Translations under genes and position numbers: made by a program
Origin: CAYOLL01 sp964404765 [NCBI: uncultured Gemmatimonadota bacterium]
GTDB taxonomy: Bacteria; 4572-55
Length of the DNA stretch: 7,872 nucleotides
NCBI GenBank assembly: GCA_964404765.1
Contig: CAYOLL010000217.1
Location: 1,568 to 9,439 of the forward strand
Direction: 5' to 3'
The notes under the pieces: generated by a model
Told to the model about the DNA's origin: nothing
Seen by the model: the letters and a program-made list of their open reading frames with translations, nothing else
Databases searched by the model: none
Part shown: in pieces, positions 6,060 to 7,872 of the stretch
Position numbering within the stretch: the stretch's first letter is position 1
How the letters are laid out: every line of letters begins with the position of its first letter

Positions 6060-6097
6060 TAGCATATTTGCGCGACTTATAATCGCAAATTTTGCTA
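6060..6097 (+). promoter_or_regulatory. Candidate promoter and overlapping operator dyad for TRAP genes
   Basis: A perfect TATAAT (6078-6083) lies about 40 bases before the dctQ start; the expected -35 position (around 6055-6060, TGAAGT) is weak, which suggests an activator or a non-standard factor. The box sits in the centre of an inverted repeat: ATTTGCG (6066-6072) and CGCAAAT (6084-6090), extended outward by TAGCA (6060-6064) and TGCTA (6093-6097). Bound protein here would cover the -10 box, so the dyad is a plausible repressor operator. It is inferred from sequence symmetry only. Confidence 0.45.
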
Positions 6098-6123
6098 TTA
6101 ACTTATGAAAAGAAAGGCGGCAA

Positions 6124-6639
6124 ATGAAAGCGCTTCTATGGTTAGATAAATGGCTGGAGAAAATTGCCGGCTGGCTGCTCGTTTCATTTCTCAGCACAAT
6201 GATTGTGATGGCCTTCGGGCAGATCGTGTTGCGCAATTTTTTTGACACAAGTATTGGCTGGGGCGACATCTTTCTGCGGCACATGGTGCTATGGGTGGGC
6301 TATTTTGGGGCCATTATCGCCACCGGCGAAGGCCGCCACCTTAAGATCGAATTTGTCAACAAGCTGGTCCCGCCTAAAGTCCACAAAGTATTTAAGGTGG
6401 CGACCAATTTATTTGCCGGTGTCATCTGCTTTTTCCTGACGCGCGCGGCGGTCAGTTTTTTTCAGATGGAGCAAGAGTCCGGCGCCAATCTAATTCTTGA
6501 TTTATCGTCCACCTACTTTATTGTTATTATTCCAATAGGTTATGCGCTGGTTTCATTTCGATTCTTTGTGCAGGCTATTGCCGCTTTGGTGGACATCATT
6601 CAGGGCCGTTGGGAAATTATGGAGGCGCAGCACTTATGA
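6124..6639 (+). CDS. dctQ: TRAP transporter small permease (DctQ family)
   Basis: This 171-residue protein is the four-helix small membrane subunit of a tripartite ATP-independent periplasmic transporter, which pairs with the large permease to import organic acids or similar solutes driven by an ion gradient. Helices lie near 16-36, 53-69, 92-112 and 130-152. The family pattern is visible: FGQIVLRNFF (31-40), W46 with FLRHMVLWVGYFGA (50-63), then ATGEGRHLKIEF (66-77) with the conserved Arg-His. STYFIVIIPIGYALVSFRFF forms the last helix. GAAAGG six bases before the ATG at 6124 is a good ribosome binding site. Its TGA overlaps the ATG of the large permease (ATGA at 6636-6639), which implies coupled translation. 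No binding-protein gene lies upstream. The symbol denotes the family; the substrate is unknown. Confidence 0.93.
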   Translation: MKALLWLDKWLEKIAGWLLVSFLSTMIVMAFGQIVLRNFFDTSIGWGDIFLRHMVLWVGYFGAIIATGEGRHLKIEFVNKLVPPKVHKVFKVATNLFAGVICFFLTRAAVSFFQMEQESGANLILDLSSTYFIVIIPIGYALVSFRFFVQAIAALVDIIQGRWEIMEAQHL

Positions 6640-7872
6640 AAATCATCCTTTTTGCGCTTGGACTGGTGGCGCTGGCCCTGATCGGTTCGCCGCTTTTTAC
6701 CATAATCGGCGCCATTTCGCTCTACGGCTTTTCCGCACAGGAAATTGATACCGCCGCCATTATCATCGAGCTTTACCGTCTGGCCAGTCAACCGGTTTTG
6801 CTGGCGATTCCGCTATTTACCGTGGCCGGTTACTTTTTGGCCGAAAGCAAAGCCCCGCAGCGTATTATTACGTTGGCCCAAACCTTGATCGGTTGGATGC
6901 CGGGCGGATTAGCCATCGTCGTGTTGGTTAGCTGCGCCATCTTCACGGCCTTTACCGGCGGCTCCGGCGTGACCATCATCGCCTTGGGCGGGCTGGTTTT
7001 CCCACTGCTTATATCGGCAAAGTATGATGAGAAGTTTGCGCTGGGATTGGTCACTACATCCGGCAGTCTCGGCCTGCTTTTTCCACCCAGTTTGCCAATC
7101 ATTTTATACGGCACCTTTGCCCAGATTTCAATTGATAATCTGTTCCGCGCCGGCATTGTGCCCGGCCTGATCCTAATGCTGGTGATTGCCGTTTACAGCA
7201 TTCAACAGGGATTAAAGACGCAAGTGCCGCGCTATCCTTTCGAGGCCAAAAAAGCGCTTGCGGCGATGAAGGATGCCGCCTGGGAAATGCCGTTGCCGTT
7301 CTTTATTATTGGCGGGATTTACGGCGGACTTTTTACAGCCACCGAGGCTGCGGCGGTAACCGCTTTTTATGTCTTTATCGTCGAAGTCTTTATCTACAAA
7401 GATTTGAAGCTTACTACCGACGTGCCGCGGGTGATGAAAGAAAGCATGATTCTGGTCGGCGCTATTCTGATGATTTTGGGCACTGCAATGGGCCTGACCA
7501 GTTTTTTGATTGATCAGCAGGTGCCGCAGCAGTTGTTTGACTGGATTCACCAGTTTGTCAGCAGCAAAGTCTATTTCCTTATCATTCTCAACATCTTTTT
7601 ACTGATTATCGGCATGATTATGGAGATTTTTTCGGCCATTGTCGTCGTGCCGCTGATTGTGCCGATTGCCGAGCAATACGGCATTGATCCGATTCACCTG
7701 GGCATTATTTTCCTGGCCAATCTCGAGATCGCCTACCTGATGCCGCCGGTCGGTCTTAATTTGTTTATGGCCAGCTTCCGCTTTAAACGCACGATCGGCG
7801 AAGTAGCTTTTGCCACCCTGCCTTTTATATTCGTACTTTTTATTGCCTTGCTCCTGATTACCTATGTGCCGG
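6636..7872 (+). CDS. dctM: TRAP transporter large permease (DctM family), 3' end cut off
   Basis: The reading frame is open from the ATG at 6636 to the window edge, giving 412 residues; family members are usually about 425-440, so only a short tail is missing. This is the transport subunit of the TRAP system, with a dozen or so hydrophobic segments. Signatures in order: LLAIPLFTVAGYFLAES (about 55-71), FTAFTGGSGVTIIALGG (103-119), TSGSLGLLFPPSLPIILYG (141-159), GIYGGLFTATEAAAVTAFY (227-245), IDQQVPQQL (292-300) and LEIAYLMPPVGLNLFMASF (363-381). The second block departs from the common SGSS.AT form. The start overlaps the dctQ stop. The periplasmic substrate-binding protein must be encoded downstream of this window or elsewhere, so the substrate cannot be inferred. 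Confidence 0.95.
   Translation, partial: MKIILFALGLVALALIGSPLFTIIGAISLYGFSAQEIDTAAIIIELYRLASQPVLLAIPLFTVAGYFLAESKAPQRIITLAQTLIGWMPGGLAIVVLVSCAIFTAFTGGSGVTIIALGGLVFPLLISAKYDEKFALGLVTTSGSLGLLFPPSLPIILYGTFAQISIDNLFRAGIVPGLILMLVIAVYSIQQGLKTQVPRYPFEAKKALAAMKDAAWEMPLPFFIIGGIYGGLFTATEAAAVTAFYVFIVEVFIYKDLKLTTDVPRVMKESMILVGAILMILGTAMGLTSFLIDQQVPQQLFDWIHQFVSSKVYFLIILNIFLLIIGMIMEIFSAIVVVPLIVPIAEQYGIDPIHLGIIFLANLEIAYLMPPVGLNLFMASFRFKRTIGEVAFATLPFIFVLFIALLLITYVP

Larger units (their letters stand above)
5915..6123. other. Divergent control region between the ctaA unit and the TRAP genes
   Basis: These 209 bases separate two outward-reading units and hold no credible gene. The left part carries a perfect 15-bp inverted repeat (5945-5977). 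The right part carries a TATAAT box inside an extended dyad (6060-6097), followed by the TRAP ribosome binding site. A promoter for the leftward unit must also lie here, but I cannot pick it out. Confidence 0.6.

Overview
The window holds seven complete protein genes and one gene cut by the right edge, with two intergenic stretches rich in small palindromes. No rRNA, tRNA, CRISPR array or transposase gene is visible. The organism looks like a heterotrophic bacterium, probably aerobic or microaerobic, because it carries a heme A synthase for an aa3-type oxidase and a TRAP uptake system. By eye the base composition is moderate. The DUF58 protein (N-terminus beginning MKSFFLT) and the RDD protein (soluble tail with a YPQVIDL segment) resemble my recollection of homologues from Bacteroidota and the wider FCB group (Ignavibacteria, Calditrichota, KSB1-like lineages). 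That placement is a guess from protein style, not a search result.

Layout, left to right. (1) 13-906, minus: a ten-helix EamA/DMT-family exporter. (2) 907-1312: a gene-free stretch with three copies of a 16-nt palindrome and a larger hairpin element bounded by two inverted 15-nt palindromes, ending just before the next gene. (3) 1313-3370, plus: a two-gene unit, a DUF58 membrane protein followed with no spacer by an RDD membrane protein. (4) 3373-5914, minus: a three-gene unit read as small unknown protein, then secreted beta-propeller-like protein, then heme A synthase (ctaA). It converges on the RDD gene with only two bases between the stop codons. (5) 5915-6123: a divergent control region with a perfect 15-bp inverted repeat and a second dyad centred on a TATAAT box. 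(6) 6124-7872, plus: TRAP transporter small and large permeases overlapping by ATGA; the large subunit runs off the edge.

How the genes work together. The DUF58/RDD pair belongs to the envelope-associated set often found with MoxR ATPases, but no MoxR gene is in view. CtaA converts heme O to heme A for cytochrome oxidase; its two upstream partners are unassigned. The TRAP permeases would need a periplasmic binding protein encoded outside the window.

The best leads are in the ctaA unit. The last 33 bases before the ctaA start region nearly duplicate the 3' end of the 120-residue gene, so the propeller gene is flanked by direct repeats. Its stop codon also sits on a five-T run where a one-base shift would add a tail like that of its neighbour. 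A second lead is the shared 6-3-6 design of the intergenic palindromes, which occur as inverted pairs. I see no convincing complete new system.
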